Shown: in pieces, positions 46,311 to 56,867 of the stretch | Position numbering within the stretch: the first letter of the stretch is position 1 | Layout: the number at the start of each line of letters is the position of its first letter | NCBI GenBank assembly: GCA_022661535.1 | Contig: JAKULF010000001.1 | Location: 4,030,001-4,094,000, forward strand | Reading direction: 5' to 3' | Source: Eutypa lata | Taxonomy: Eukaryota > Ascomycota > Sordariomycetes > Xylariales > Diatrypaceae | Length of the DNA: 64,000 nt | Notes under the pieces: model-generated | Told to the model about the DNA's origin: nothing | Database searches by the model: none | What the model saw: only the letters and a program-made list of their open reading frames with translations | Made by a program: the position numbers and the translations under genes

Positions 46311-47128
46311 AACTATGGACCTCTATAGCTGCGGATAGTCGTTCTACCTTCAACGAAGAGGAGAATAGGATGGCGTTTCACTCTAGTGTCGTTGATTCTA
46401 GCCTGGTTTAGACCGGCCGAGTAACATGTATACGCTTTCACAAACGGAAGAAAGTCCCGAAGAGATACGCCCAATATCTCACTCTTAACTGGAGCGTTCG
46501 GGCCCTTTACAGGATACTGTTGCTACGCATTTGGGAAGCCAATTAATTATAAAGATCCGATAAGAGAATAGTTAATAGAAACTACATCAGATATTTCCCA
46601 GAAAGAGCAATATGACTAACAATACTTCCGGATGACGAAGGTGCTGCAATGGTCTTTTGCCCATGAGCTGAAAAGGAAACACTCTACATCCGACGTTAAT
46701 ATTTCTGAGGACAGATAGGGGTGCAGCATTGGGGAGACACGGAACGTCGTTCTAAGACTATTGCGGTTACTAGCGAACAGCTGTGGTACGAGCGACTTGC
46801 CCAGGTCCAGGCCTGGCCCATCGTTTGGAAGTTCATGCTCATGATTCCCTACATAGATAGTATAAGTGAATGGAACAGATAAAAACAGAGAGTATCTGAC
46901 AGGTGGTAAGTTCTCTTTGAAACTTGCGCCGAACGAATAAGCTAGTCGATCAAATGTTTGCTAAGCTTTAAAGAGTCACGTGGATTTTAAAATACAGTGT
47001 GATAATGAAATCATAGATTCACTCATAAAACTATAAACCTAGACACAACATCCTGATGATTACTCCACGGAACGCTCACATTCCCTATATTTACTCCCCA
47101 GAGCGCTCACACTTCCTATATGATTCCT
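46311..47128. other. Intergenic downstream of the RiPP precursor
   Basis: No gene supported. A short direct repeat of about 20 bases (CTCACAYTTCCTATAT-like) near 47075-47120 precedes the precursor stop codon. Confidence 0.4.
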
Positions 47129-47378
47129 TTAGTAGTCGGGGTAGATGACCTTTGCGTCTTCGTCAGAGCTGGAGACGGTTGCCTCGCGGCGGTAGTCGGG
47201 GTAGATAACTTTTGCATCTTCGTCAGAGCTAGAGACGGCTGCTTCACGACCTGAGCAGTTGGACATTAGTCAGAAGGTTACGTATGAAGGATATCAAGAT
47301 TAACGTACCGCTGATTGGAGGCGCGGGAGCGCACAGAGCGCAAGTAGCAAGGATGGCGAGAGAGAGTATGAACCGCAT
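47129..47378 (-). CDS. Dikaritin-type RiPP precursor peptide, two repeats
   Basis: Two exons, 47378-47309 and 47250-47129 (58-nt intron), give 63 residues. A signal peptide M-R-F-I-L-S-L-A-I-L-A-T-C-A-L-C-A and a short A-P-P-I-S-G linker lead into two 20-residue repeats. Each repeat reads R-E-(A/T)-V-S-S-S-D-E-D-A followed by K-V-I-Y-P-D-Y; the second is preceded by Arg-Arg, a Kex2 site, and the last Tyr is followed by the stop. This is the layout of ustiloxin/asperipin-type precursors: secreted, repetitive, acidic spacer, short Tyr-containing core at each repeat end. Three UstYa-like genes lie next to it. The core boundary (V-I-Y-P-D-Y or one residue longer) is inferred. The two repeats differ at 9 of 60 bases but hardly at protein level. 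Confidence 0.85.
47132..47251 (-). repeat. Tandem 60-bp coding repeat of the precursor
   Basis: Two adjacent 60-bp units, 47132-47191 and 47192-47251, differing at nine positions. Seven of these are silent or leave the core unchanged, and the codons for I-Y-P-D-Y are identical. Each unit encodes one spacer plus one core. Confidence 0.9.
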
Positions 47379-48535
47379 CGTCGACTGAGGCGTAAGAGTA
47401 CAAATAGACTCTATAATATCTTAGAGGAATGTACAAATGTTGTTGAAGTAGTCGAATTATGAGATTCACGTAGTTATCAAACTTAAATTCCACGCAAGCA
47501 AGCACATAGCAAAGAAACCAGAACCGTCCAAGAATTCGTCTCCCATCTACCCTTTAAGGCCTACTACGCCTACTGCGATCCTTACAATACCTCCTCTGCT
47601 CATACATGCGCCTGTATGTCTTGGGCGAATTTGTTATGCTCACCGCTATCGAAGAATCTATGCTGATGGGCAATCGTCACAGTCCCATTAAGCAGCACGA
47701 CATAAGACGGCCCAATGCAACGCAAGACGGCACAAAGATATGAACAATGGCGAATGGTGAAGAGCCAATATAATGGAACATAATGCAATATTGAATGCCA
47801 GGCATCATCTTTGGAGGATTCCGGCTGGGGTAAATGTGATGGCACCCGATACCACTGCAGTCATTCCCGGCCTGCTGTTGGTTCGCGGATTGTAGCTGCA
47901 TTCGGCAACCGCGCCCAGGACGTATTCGACGGAAGCGTGACACTAGTGCAGCAACGATAATTGAAAAAACTCATCTTTGATGATATCATTATGAACCGAA
48001 ATAAAAAAGGGCCTGGAATCTTGGGCAAAGGTTAATTAAGCAGTTAAAAGTCTACGTATATTTCTCCAAATTTATTTGGTCTACTTCGTATGAAATGGTG
48101 AATTAAGTCCCTTAGGATAAGTACCGTTTTGGTGGGCTATCATAGAAAAGTGTCACGTTTCCGTTAGTAAATACGTCCTGCCTTATCCCCCCGACGCTCA
48201 ATTCGCTCCCCGGGCACCTCCCGAGATCGAGGTGTACGGAGCCGGGGGTTTGTGTAATGTGGAGAGATTACTATGATGTAACCTCGCAGCCAAGCCAATC
48301 ACGATAGTAGACGACTGAACCAATAAACTTTAAAGTAAGCTCACTATCTTTAATATGTGGCTGGACGGCACTTGAAGAGTGGTCAAATCCTTTTGGATGG
48401 TGTTACAGGTATGCAGTCAGGGATCAATCACCGGCTGCACATTTCGTTTACGCCCTTTCACACCTTACCACACATTCCGCTGCAGAATTGTCATCCCTGA
48501 GCCTTGTACTATGTACATACTCACTTCACCCCCCC
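47379..48535. other. Intergenic between precursor and first UstYa-like gene
   Basis: No supported gene; minus-strand open frames at 47600-47943 have no features. It includes an inverted repeat at 48208-48247 and presumably the precursor promoter (a TATTATAG stretch lies just upstream of the start). Confidence 0.45.
48208..48247. promoter_or_regulatory. GC-rich dyad-symmetric element
   Basis: CCCCGG and CACCTC on the left mirror GAGGTG and CCGGGG on the right around a short centre, in otherwise AT-rich DNA. It could be a binding site for a dimeric regulator, a hairpin at the 3' end of the UstYa-like transcript, or a transposon end. Confidence 0.3.
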
Positions 48536-49534
48536 TTAGCCTCCGCCTTGGCCATCCAACCCTTCCCAGTATCGTGGCAAGGAATCAATGTCCCTCGGCC
48601 TCTCCTGGAACCAATCCTGCGCATACCCAAAGTACTTCCGCATAGGACCAAGAAAATGGCTACCCCGCGGGCAGTATCTGAACCGCTCGATAACGGCGTT
48701 GACGCCCTGCGTCTCGTTGATGTACGCGAAGCACGCCGTGTTCTCGTTGGCCCATTCCGTCAGGCGGTCCCAGCTACGGCACATACGCGTCTGGCCGAGC
48801 CCCGTGGTGATATTGGACGTTGTCGATGTGTAGAAGGGGGTGTCATCGGCTTCGCAAATGATGTTTTGCATCAGGTGATCCATGCAGTGCACCAAGTGAA
48901 TGTACGAGTCTAGCTGCGGGCGATCGTAGTTGTAGAGGACGATGGAGCGGCGAACCTTGCGCTGAGGAGATGAGTTTAGTAAACTTCGTATGAGGCGGGG
49001 TGGGAGGTAGAACATGTTTACCATGCAGTGTAGGCTGTGATGGCCGTTCAGCAGATAGATCTGGCGGCCTTCGTCCCAGAAGAAAGGTGCCGATTCTGGT
49101 AGATTGTGTGCGTCTGCCCATTCTCTGTCTAGGCTGATCTCGCCCGCGCTTGAGTCCATGCTTTCCCATGCGATTGCTCGCTGTTCTTCAGTGGTGCTCC
49201 CTGAGCCAAAGGGAGAATGTGAGTTGTACTTAGTTGGGACATCTCGAGGTAGGTGAGCTATAGGTAGAAGTCAGTATCTCAACAGAGAAAAGAATATCGG
49301 CCGGGCCGGATCGGAGAGGGGGTTACTACAGTATGGTGAAACATCTTGCTGTGCATCTGTTCTTCGCAAACTATTGACTACAAGACCAATGTTTAATAAT
49401 ATCGAGACAATGAGCAGAGTAATGACAAACGTCAATGCTTTAGATGATCCATGTTTGGGTCGCGAAAACAACTCCGCGTTGGTGTTCAGCGGTTCAGTCT
49501 CTTCTGGGAAACACGCCTCACTTTGGTCCTTCAT
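48536..49534 (-). CDS. UstYa-like oxidase 1 (DUF3328)
   Basis: Three exons, 49534-49330, 49257-49022 and 48961-48536, give 288 residues. A short cytosolic N-terminus precedes one membrane helix (A-L-T-F-V-I-T-L-L-I-V-S-I-L-L-N-I-G). The luminal part carries the two family motifs H-S-L-H-C (142-146) and H-L-V-H-C (169-173), the first followed by an intron that otherwise would break the usual spacing. DUF3328 proteins of the UstYa/UstYb type, copper-dependent in studied cases, oxidatively cyclise dikaritin cores, often by Tyr ether cross-links. The C-terminal part is longer and less typical (C-P-R-G, Y-A-Q-D-W-F). Same strand as the precursor, 1.2 kb upstream of it. Confidence 0.85.
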
Positions 49535-49842
49535 GGCCAGACTGTGCACAAGAGTTTGGGGGAGGGAGGGGGTGGAGGAGTAAAAAAGATCACTAAGGGG
49601 GCATTGACAAAGGAAAGATCGAAATTATGCCTACTAAGAGGGTACAAATCTCTGGATAATCCTTAGTCGGAAACTTAACGGGCATACAAGCGGGTGACAG
49701 GGGTCGACTGGGGTGCACCGATTTGTAAGTCTGCCACCCCATCTACAGCAATCACCACAGCCGTTACTGGCAAGGTTTAAACGTTCAAGTTAACACATTA
49801 TTCTATGCTTGGTCGTGTATGTCTTTGACTACACGCTCGTAT

Positions 49843-50755
49843 CTACATGCCATCTGGCTCTAGATTTGGATTCGTCAACAATACCATATCGGCGTCACTG
49901 ACCCTACGCGATTCTACCTTTTCCATCAGGTCCTCCCAGTCCACACAGACATGTTCGGGCGACTCCAACTTGAGCATGGGCTCTCGTCTATCCGCCGCCC
50001 AGTGGAAGGTCATTAGAGATGTGTCTGCGCGACACATCAAAGCCTGTCGGATCAGGTCCAGGCAATGATCTGGAAAGTAAAATTAGTCGGACCCGGGGAG
50101 CAAGCAATGGCAACTCTACTGTACTCACCAATATGTAAGAGCCAGTGTGGCGTCTCCTCAGGGCCGACTTCTGGATGATAGTGGTCACGGTAGATCCACT
50201 GGCGGAGATATTTCTGGAGCATGTTGGTGATAAACGTTCAGGTTGGGGGAGGAATAGTCGGGCAGTAGCTACTTACTACGCAATGCAACTGGTGACTCAC
50301 GTCCATCCAGACCAAAGAGCCCTGCCCGTTGGGCAGCTGAACCGAACTTTGGTTCAAGGACGTAAGCTCTCTGTCAGATGCGCGGATGTTGACGTGATCG
50401 AGCAATTTAGTCCATGCTCGATCGATATCTTTGCTAGGCGGGCCTGCGTATGGGCTCTCTCCGGAGAGAACAAAACTTTGCAGGCGGAGTGCAAGAGGCT
50501 CACCGTTCAAGACTGGACAGCTCGATTAGAAAAGAAATGCAGAGAAGGTGAAGAATGCTCACTTAGTGTGTTTAGGCGTGCACTACTACTGTGCAATGGG
50601 TATGCAAACAAGACGACTACGGTAAGGCAAACATAGAGAATGAAGAAAACTGTGTGCAAGAGTAGAGTCTGTCGGGGCCAATTCTTGTACAATGCCGCAT
50701 CATCGTCGTGATGCCGCAGAAAGTGCTCGTTCTCTCCGTTGTCACTGCTGTCCAT
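49843..50755 (-). CDS. UstYa-like oxidase 2 (DUF3328)
   Basis: Four exons, 50755-50563, 50512-50277, 50213-50129 and 50069-49843, give 246 residues. One membrane helix (V-F-F-I-L-Y-V-C-L-T-V-V-V-L-F) is followed by E-S-P-Y-A-G-P-P, D-x-x-W, and the two catalytic motifs H-Q-L-H-C (138-142) and H-I-D-H-C (170-174). The typical tail L-I-R-Q-A-L-M-C-R-A-D-T-S-L and H-V-C-V-D-W completes the family pattern. It is the most canonical of the three and probably performs a macrocyclising oxidation of the precursor core. It shares a short divergent promoter with the third copy. Confidence 0.9.
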
Positions 50756-51066
50756 CAGGGAACATTTGAAGATACAGGCAATATACAATGTAGTTGATTG
50801 GGAAACCATCGAATCTTTGGGTTGCCTTTTTCAAGTGTGGCCTTCGTGCTTTTCGCCCCCACCCCCACCCCCCATCATTGACTACTAACGTCTAACATAT
50901 CTTACCTTGGTCAGTTTTGGCCGGCAAGGATTCCAACCATCCGTGCATGCCGCTCCTATGCTACCATCAACAAGGATGAATGGTATTTATACCAGGTTGT
51001 TATCTCGTACATCTGTAGGATATCGACAACCGTCCCTCGACGCTTTCACAGTCTTCGCTCCCGAAA
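50756..51066. promoter_or_regulatory. Divergent promoter between UstYa-like genes 2 and 3
   Basis: 311 bp separate the two start codons. A C-rich run lies near the minus-strand gene and TATTTATA at about 50984-50991 lies some 76 bp before the plus-strand start. Such a shared promoter should switch both halves of the cluster on together. Confidence 0.5.
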
Positions 51067-51935
51067 ATGAACTTACTTGCTTGGCTTACTCCCATACGAT
51101 ACGATTACAACCTCTTGCCGGGCGACAATGACGGCAAAGGCTCGTCCACGCAGACTTCGACTACACACTCGTTCCGCGAATGGTTGGCCAAGACGGCACT
51201 GGTCTGCCTGCTTGTAATTTTCAGTTTTTTTGCGGGCAGGCTTTCGATGAGTGTGCCAAAAACTGAAGGAGCGAAGGCGTTCGGACGTGAGTCTAGCCAA
51301 GACACCTCCCTTGCCAGACCCACGGAACCCGGAGTGCTGACATAAAACTACCTTAGTCGAGACTAGAGACCAGTTGTTCCAATACAACCGTACTTTTGGA
51401 GAAGCCCCCTCCAATGCAACCGATGCTGCATGGGAGTCGTTGTTCCCTCAGCACGGTGGATTTTTCGTACATCCCAAAGTAGCACCGAACCGTTCCGCCT
51501 TTTCCGTCTTCCATCAGATGCATTGCCTGGTAGGTTTGATTTGTTCACCTAGCGCCAAGTTGCCAACAACACCGTTACACAACTGACGCTACGTAGGATG
51601 AGCTGCGGCATGGGTTCTACGTGCTCCACGAACAGGTCATAACGTACTCAGAAATGATCGACGGTCATCAAGAGAGGGATCAGAGCCACCGGGTAGAGCG
51701 GGGGAAGCAGGCACATTCGCTGGGTCACATTCGCCATTGCATCGACTTGTTACGGCAGAGCCTGATGTGTAACGCTGACCTGACAATAGAGCTGAAGAAC
51801 GAGGAGTTGGGAGGAGTGACTGGATTTGGCACGGTACATCGCTGCGTCGACTGGCCGGGTCTGTTGAAATGGATCCAGCCATACGAGGGAACTGATGCTC
51901 CCCCTATCCCCCAGGAGCATGACCACACAGGCTGA
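51067..51935 (+). CDS. UstYa-like oxidase 3 (DUF3328)
   Basis: Three exons, 51067-51286, 51357-51529 and 51597-51935, give 243 residues. One membrane helix (T-A-L-V-C-L-L-V-I-F-S-F-F-A-G) is followed by A-W-E-S-L-F, V-H-P, and the motifs H-Q-M-H-C (126-130) and H-I-R-H-C (175-179), then I-D-L-L-R-Q-S-L-M-C-N-A-D and H-R-C-V-D-W. Both motif sites are intact, so it should be an active oxidase. Three divergent copies suggest successive or alternative cross-links on the core. Confidence 0.9.
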
Positions 51936-52061
51936 GATGAAATCTTGTCCAAGCCCGTTTCACTCAATAGGTAGTGTACTTCATAGTTAGCTAGTACAGT
52001 ACAGAATCAATAGGAGCAGCACATTACAAAACACTACACCCGTGTCTTATGTAAGATCAGA

Positions 52062-53501
52062 ATGGCGACATTTGACACCACGAGCGTATCCGAATTAGAA
52101 CGGCTAGCTCAAGATATCGCGTCCAAAACGCAGGAGTTCATGACAGTTCTGCGCAGGAATGGCTGCGCACTGCCGTCGCATGACCCGGGCACTCCCAGGA
52201 ACGATGCCCTCCCGCTGGAAGCAACTACTTTGCAAAGCACATTGATGGAGCTCACAACAGAGCTACAGACTCTTGTCCAAGGTCCAAGATTGCACGTACA
52301 CAACCAGATCCTAGCAGTAAGCAGCCCTTCCTTTGCCTGCTCTGGCAGCTGTAACGGTTGATAAAACGACGACTGACGACACTTAAAGCATGTCAACTTG
52401 GTCAATCTACACGCCATTTACCAATTCAAACTCCCGAGCGTGGTGCCCGTGGAGGGCAGCATCAGTTACGCAGAGCTGGCCGAAAACGTGGAAGTAAGCG
52501 AGGATGTGGTTCGCCGCATTGCACGATATGCCATCACAAAGCACATTTTCCGCGAAGTCGACGGCGGCGACAGGCTCGCACACTCGGCTACGTCGAAGAT
52601 GCTCGCCGAGTCGCCAATGATGATGGAATGGATTGGAATGGTCTGCGAAGAGATGTGGCCTGCCGCAACGCAGGCGGTTCCAGCCCTAGTAAAGTGGCCC
52701 AAGTCGCAAGAGCCGCAACACTCGGTAAGTTGACAAGATGCGTTGCACTTAGGGAGGTCTCGGCTCATACAGAAACTATAGGGATTTGCACTCGCGCATG
52801 ACCTGCAGACTCACGTCTTCGACATGCTTGTGGATCAGCCTGAGCGGGCGGCGCGCTTCGCCAACGCCATGGTCTACTTCAACTCTAACGCGGACCTTGC
52901 GCCGCACCACCTGTGCGATGCCTTTGACTGGGAATCCGTTTCGCAGGTCGTCGACATCGGCGGGTCATCGGGCTCCACCGCGGTGGCTCTCGCCACACGC
53001 CTGCCGCGGGTGAGCATCATCATCCAGGATCAGGCGGTTCTAGAGGACCAGGCGCGGCAGTCGATCCCGCCGGCGCTGGCCGACCGAGTCTCCTTCATGG
53101 CACACGACTTCTTCCAGGAGCAGCTGGTGCGCGACGCCGACGTCTACCACTTCCGCTGGATCTTCCACGACTGGCCGGACCAGTACTGCCTGAAGCTCCT
53201 GCGGGCGCTGGTACCGGCGCTGAAGCCGGGCGCCAGGGTCGTCGTGTCGGACTTTGTTGTGCCCGAGTCCGGGACGGCTTCACGGTACAAGGAGGGACTC
53301 GTGCGGGGCTTTGACCTGGCCATGATGGAACTGTTCAACGCCCGCGAGAGGGAGCGGCGGGACTGGCAGCGGTTATTTGGCGAAGCGGATTCCTCGTTCA
53401 GATTTGAAGGCGTCAAGACTGTGCCTGGCGCCGATCTAGCCTTCATTTCGGCCACCTGGCAGCCGTTAAATAGAATGTTTAAAAGAACCTTATTAAATTA
53501 A
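52062..53501 (+). CDS. S-adenosylmethionine-dependent O-methyltransferase
   Basis: Three exons, 52062-52316, 52389-52724 and 52782-53501, give 436 residues. An N-terminal dimerisation/helix-turn-helix region (about 85-190) precedes the SAM site V-V-D-I-G-G-S-S-G (253-261) and the catalytic F-R-W-I-F-H-D-W-P-D with His326. This is the class II plant-like O-methyltransferase type common in fungal secondary-metabolite clusters. It lies 127 bp after UstYa-like gene 3 on the same strand. It probably methylates a hydroxyl (Tyr phenol or an introduced OH) or, less typically, a carboxyl of the peptide. Confidence 0.9.
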
Positions 53502-53890
53502 GGGGTTAATTAATACAAACGTTTTACATATAATTATTAATTTAAAATCAACTTATATTTATAATATATAAAAACTAATTAAAAATAAATAACTTAAAAT
53601 TAATTTAAATAATAATAAATATTCTTTTTAATTAATATATAAATTTATTAATTTTAAAATTAAATTTAAGTTATTATAAATTTATAACGGTTTTTATGTG
53701 TTTAATTAACTTAAACTTAATGCAGCATAAAATACCTGCAGACAAGCTACGGCGGCCTGAGATCTGAGGCAGCTCGGGTGGTACGTAAGGGACATTCCGA
53801 GGTCGTTTATTTCCAACCTGTCGTTTAATCAGACCTCCCACTCCGCAAGCACACTCAAGCTGCCATCCCTCCGACCACATTAAAGCCACT
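53502..53890. other. AT-only block between methyltransferase and P450
   Basis: About 53510-53720 is almost purely A and T, RIP-like. The remaining 150 bp before the P450 return to normal composition and should hold its promoter. Confidence 0.5.
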
Positions 53891-55519
53891 ATGACTGCCA
53901 TGTCGCTGCTGGCGCTGCTGGCGTCTTCTTTCGCAGCTTTTGCTGCCTACCGCCTGTACGTAACCTATACACTACGACTGACGGCCCAACAGCATGGATG
54001 CCAGCCCGCAGCCCGCTACAAGCATAAGGATCCCGTATTCGGTCTGGATGTCTTCCTGCGAACCGGAGATGCCATCGCCAAGAACCAGTTCCTGGTCGAA
54101 CACCAGCGGCGATACGATACATATGGCCATACGTTTGAAGCCCTGAACTTCGGTTCGCGTGCCATATCCTCTATCCACCCAGAAAACCTACGGGCAGTCT
54201 TCTCTAAAGATGCTGCAGACTGGGGCGTTCAGCCTCTACGACTACACAATATGAGCCCATTCTGCGGCACGGGATTCATCACGACCGACGGCGCTGACTG
54301 GAAGGTCTCCCACGACCTGCTCAAGCCCGGCTTTCACAGGTCCAACATTTCTGATTTCGGGTCCCTTGAAGAGCACCTGCGTATCCTACTACAACAGGTC
54401 CCAAAGGATGGCTCTAAGTTTGATTTACAGCCATATATCTTAAGACTAGTCTGTCTTACCAATCCTCTCCGACACTCTCAACGCACTAACATATGCGCTC
54501 TAGTATCTTGATTTGAACACGCTCTTTCTGTTCGGAGAACCTATTGGGATGCTTTCAGGCACCCCTCCATCACATGCAGAGGGCTTTTTGGATGCATTCC
54601 AGGCTGGCTTTCAGGGTTGCGGAATACGCATCGCCCTGGGACCTCTGAACTTCTTGATGCCAAAGGGCGCCTGGCTCAAGGCATGCGACAAGGTTCATAA
54701 ATTCGCCAATGTGTATGTCGATAGAGCTATCGAGTACCGTAACAAAATCAACTCGGACGAACCTAGCCAAGACAAAGCAAAGCGGCGTACTCTGCTTTTC
54801 AACATGGCACAAGCGACGGCCGATAGGACTGTTCTGCGGAACCAAGCAGTGCAGGCCATGATGGCAGCAACCGAGACAACCGCTTCTCTGGTCAGCCATG
54901 TCATCCGGAACTTGGCCAGTCACCCTACAATAGCTGCCCAAGTGCGAGCTGAAGTCCTGGCCGTGAGCGACAAGCCGCTGGATTTCGATGAGTTACCGCA
55001 GATCAAGTCCCTACAACATGTTATCACTGAGAGTATGCCTGCTAATATTTGGCTCTATACTGAACGCTATCGCTAACTTAATGACCAGCTCTTCGTCTAT
55101 ATCCTGTATTTCCGCAGAATAATCGTGTTGCTTTGAAAGATACAATTTTACCTACCGGAGGAGGCTCAGATGGCACTGCTCCAGTGTTCGCGGCAGCCGG
55201 CACTCTATTCGATACTTGCTTCGCTACGCTCCACCGCGACCCGAACATTTGGGGTCCTAATGCTAATGAGTTTTGTCCCTCCCGCTGGGAAAGCAATTTT
55301 AGCCCTCCCCCATTCACATTCATGCCATTTGGAGCTGGGCCTCGGCAGTGCTTGGCACAACAAAAGGCGACTATGGAGGTATCGTACATAGTATCACGGA
55401 TATTGCAGGAGTTTAGTGACATCAAAAGCGAGGAGGAGAAGCCCTATCAGGCACAGGTAGCTCTAACGGCAAAGAGTGCTCATGGGTGTCTTGTATCGCT
55501 TATCCCAGCTACGAGATAA
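53891..55519 (+). CDS. Cytochrome P450 monooxygenase (CYP52-like layout)
   Basis: Three exons, 53891-54448, 54504-55032 and 55089-55519, give 505 residues. N-terminal membrane helix, then a C-G-T-G-F-I-T-T-D-G-A-D-W-K style C-helix region, an I-helix M-A-A-T-E-T-T, and E-T-L-R (Glu362-Arg365, split by the second intron). R-L-Y-P-V-F-P-Q-N-N-R and the heme loop F-G-A-G-P-R-Q-C-L-A-Q with Cys450 follow. The helix motifs recall CYP52/alkane-hydroxylase relatives, found also in fungal peptide and terpene clusters. Same strand as the methyltransferase; likely a tailoring hydroxylase of the cluster. Confidence 0.88.
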
Positions 55520-56867
55520 ATTTTATAGTGTGACGGGGTTGAAAGCTTGCAGCTACTAGTAACTGGTGGGTTCTTAGGGTGGTAGTTTAGAAGTTGATCA
55601 GTTCCTTGCGTTTCTATAGCTCATCTAGTTTGAAAAAGGAGCCTGTAGTAGATTCTCGTGATGGCATCGGCAACTTGAACCACACATTCTTTTAGAAAAA
55701 TTGACTTCTGCCATTTCACCTTTCAAACGCTCTGATTAGTTTTATTTTATTTTTAGTTTTGTCACTGCCATTCATCGGCGAAATATTTGACGTTACATGT
55801 AATTTACATCTCGTCAATGTTAAATGGTGATGTGATTGATTAGGAAACCGGAATTTTTCAATGCAGCCTCCAACGAAGGAGTCCCAGTAGTAAGCAGTTC
55901 CCCAATTCGAGTCAACCAGGGGCGGCCCGGTCCGTCCCATCCCAAGGTGGCCCCAGAAAAGGAGGGTTAATCGCAAGTCGTCTATTGGGTAGTTACATAG
56001 GTATGTATCTAGCCTGGCTAGAGTAGTAGTCAGAAATGAACGCCATCGTAACGAACCCAAGACATGTTCCATGCATATACGCCACCAGGACTTCCGTAAC
56101 ACGGGTGACTATAATCTCGACTGGTCTTATATGCGTGTTTCCCACTTAAATCTGACGGTCTGCGCTAATGCCGCCTGGGGGGTTGCAACGGCTCCCAATA
56201 TGCATAAGCTCGGAGTTCACCCGGCCGATAAAATCATGTAAATGCACGCTGGTTCCCAATAACTCCTTATCCTCCGATTAAGAAATGTCGAACCTGGTTA
56301 GGCAACTACTTGCCAAGGTCGAGAACTTATGCCTGAAACCTGTATATGTACATATACTTGTACACGAGTAAGCACCTGCGGAGCAATCCCTGGTTGACGC
56401 GCGCATTCCATGGCTTGTACGGTGTGGTATTGCCGAATGTGATGGTGTCACAGCAGCGGCTTGCCTGCACCTCTGGTAATGAGCAAGTTGAAGGTGTGTA
56501 TCCCCCAGAGACCGGATAGGCAGGTGGCATTGGCCTGCGAAATAGCAATATCTGTTGGCTTACTCTACTATACCACACAAGAGTGCGACGCAGATCATTC
56601 CTGATCCTTTCTGCCACGGATATGTGGCTTAGTTAGGCGATTGGCGACCCTGCAATCTAGCCCTTGTGTATGTGTGCCGGTGGGTGTGGCCGTGGCTTTC
56701 TCATGATAAGAATTGTGTATCGCTTGTCTCGCTTTTGATGATGGCGTCTCGTTTCTTCATCTTCGTCTTTTTCCGTCTTCCTCGTCGTTGCTGCCACCGC
56801 TAGCTATCGGTCGCTTTGAGTGGCTCCGTTTCCGCACATACAGACATACACGCCCTTCTTCGATAGC
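55520..56867. other. Intergenic
   Basis: 1.3 kb without a supported gene; minus-strand frames at 55716-56102 and 56327-56617 have no features. Confidence 0.45.

Noticed and set aside
47600..47943. Possible second small gene or precursor near the RiPP precursor
   Set aside because: No signal peptide, no repeats and no Kex2-type spacing in either frame.
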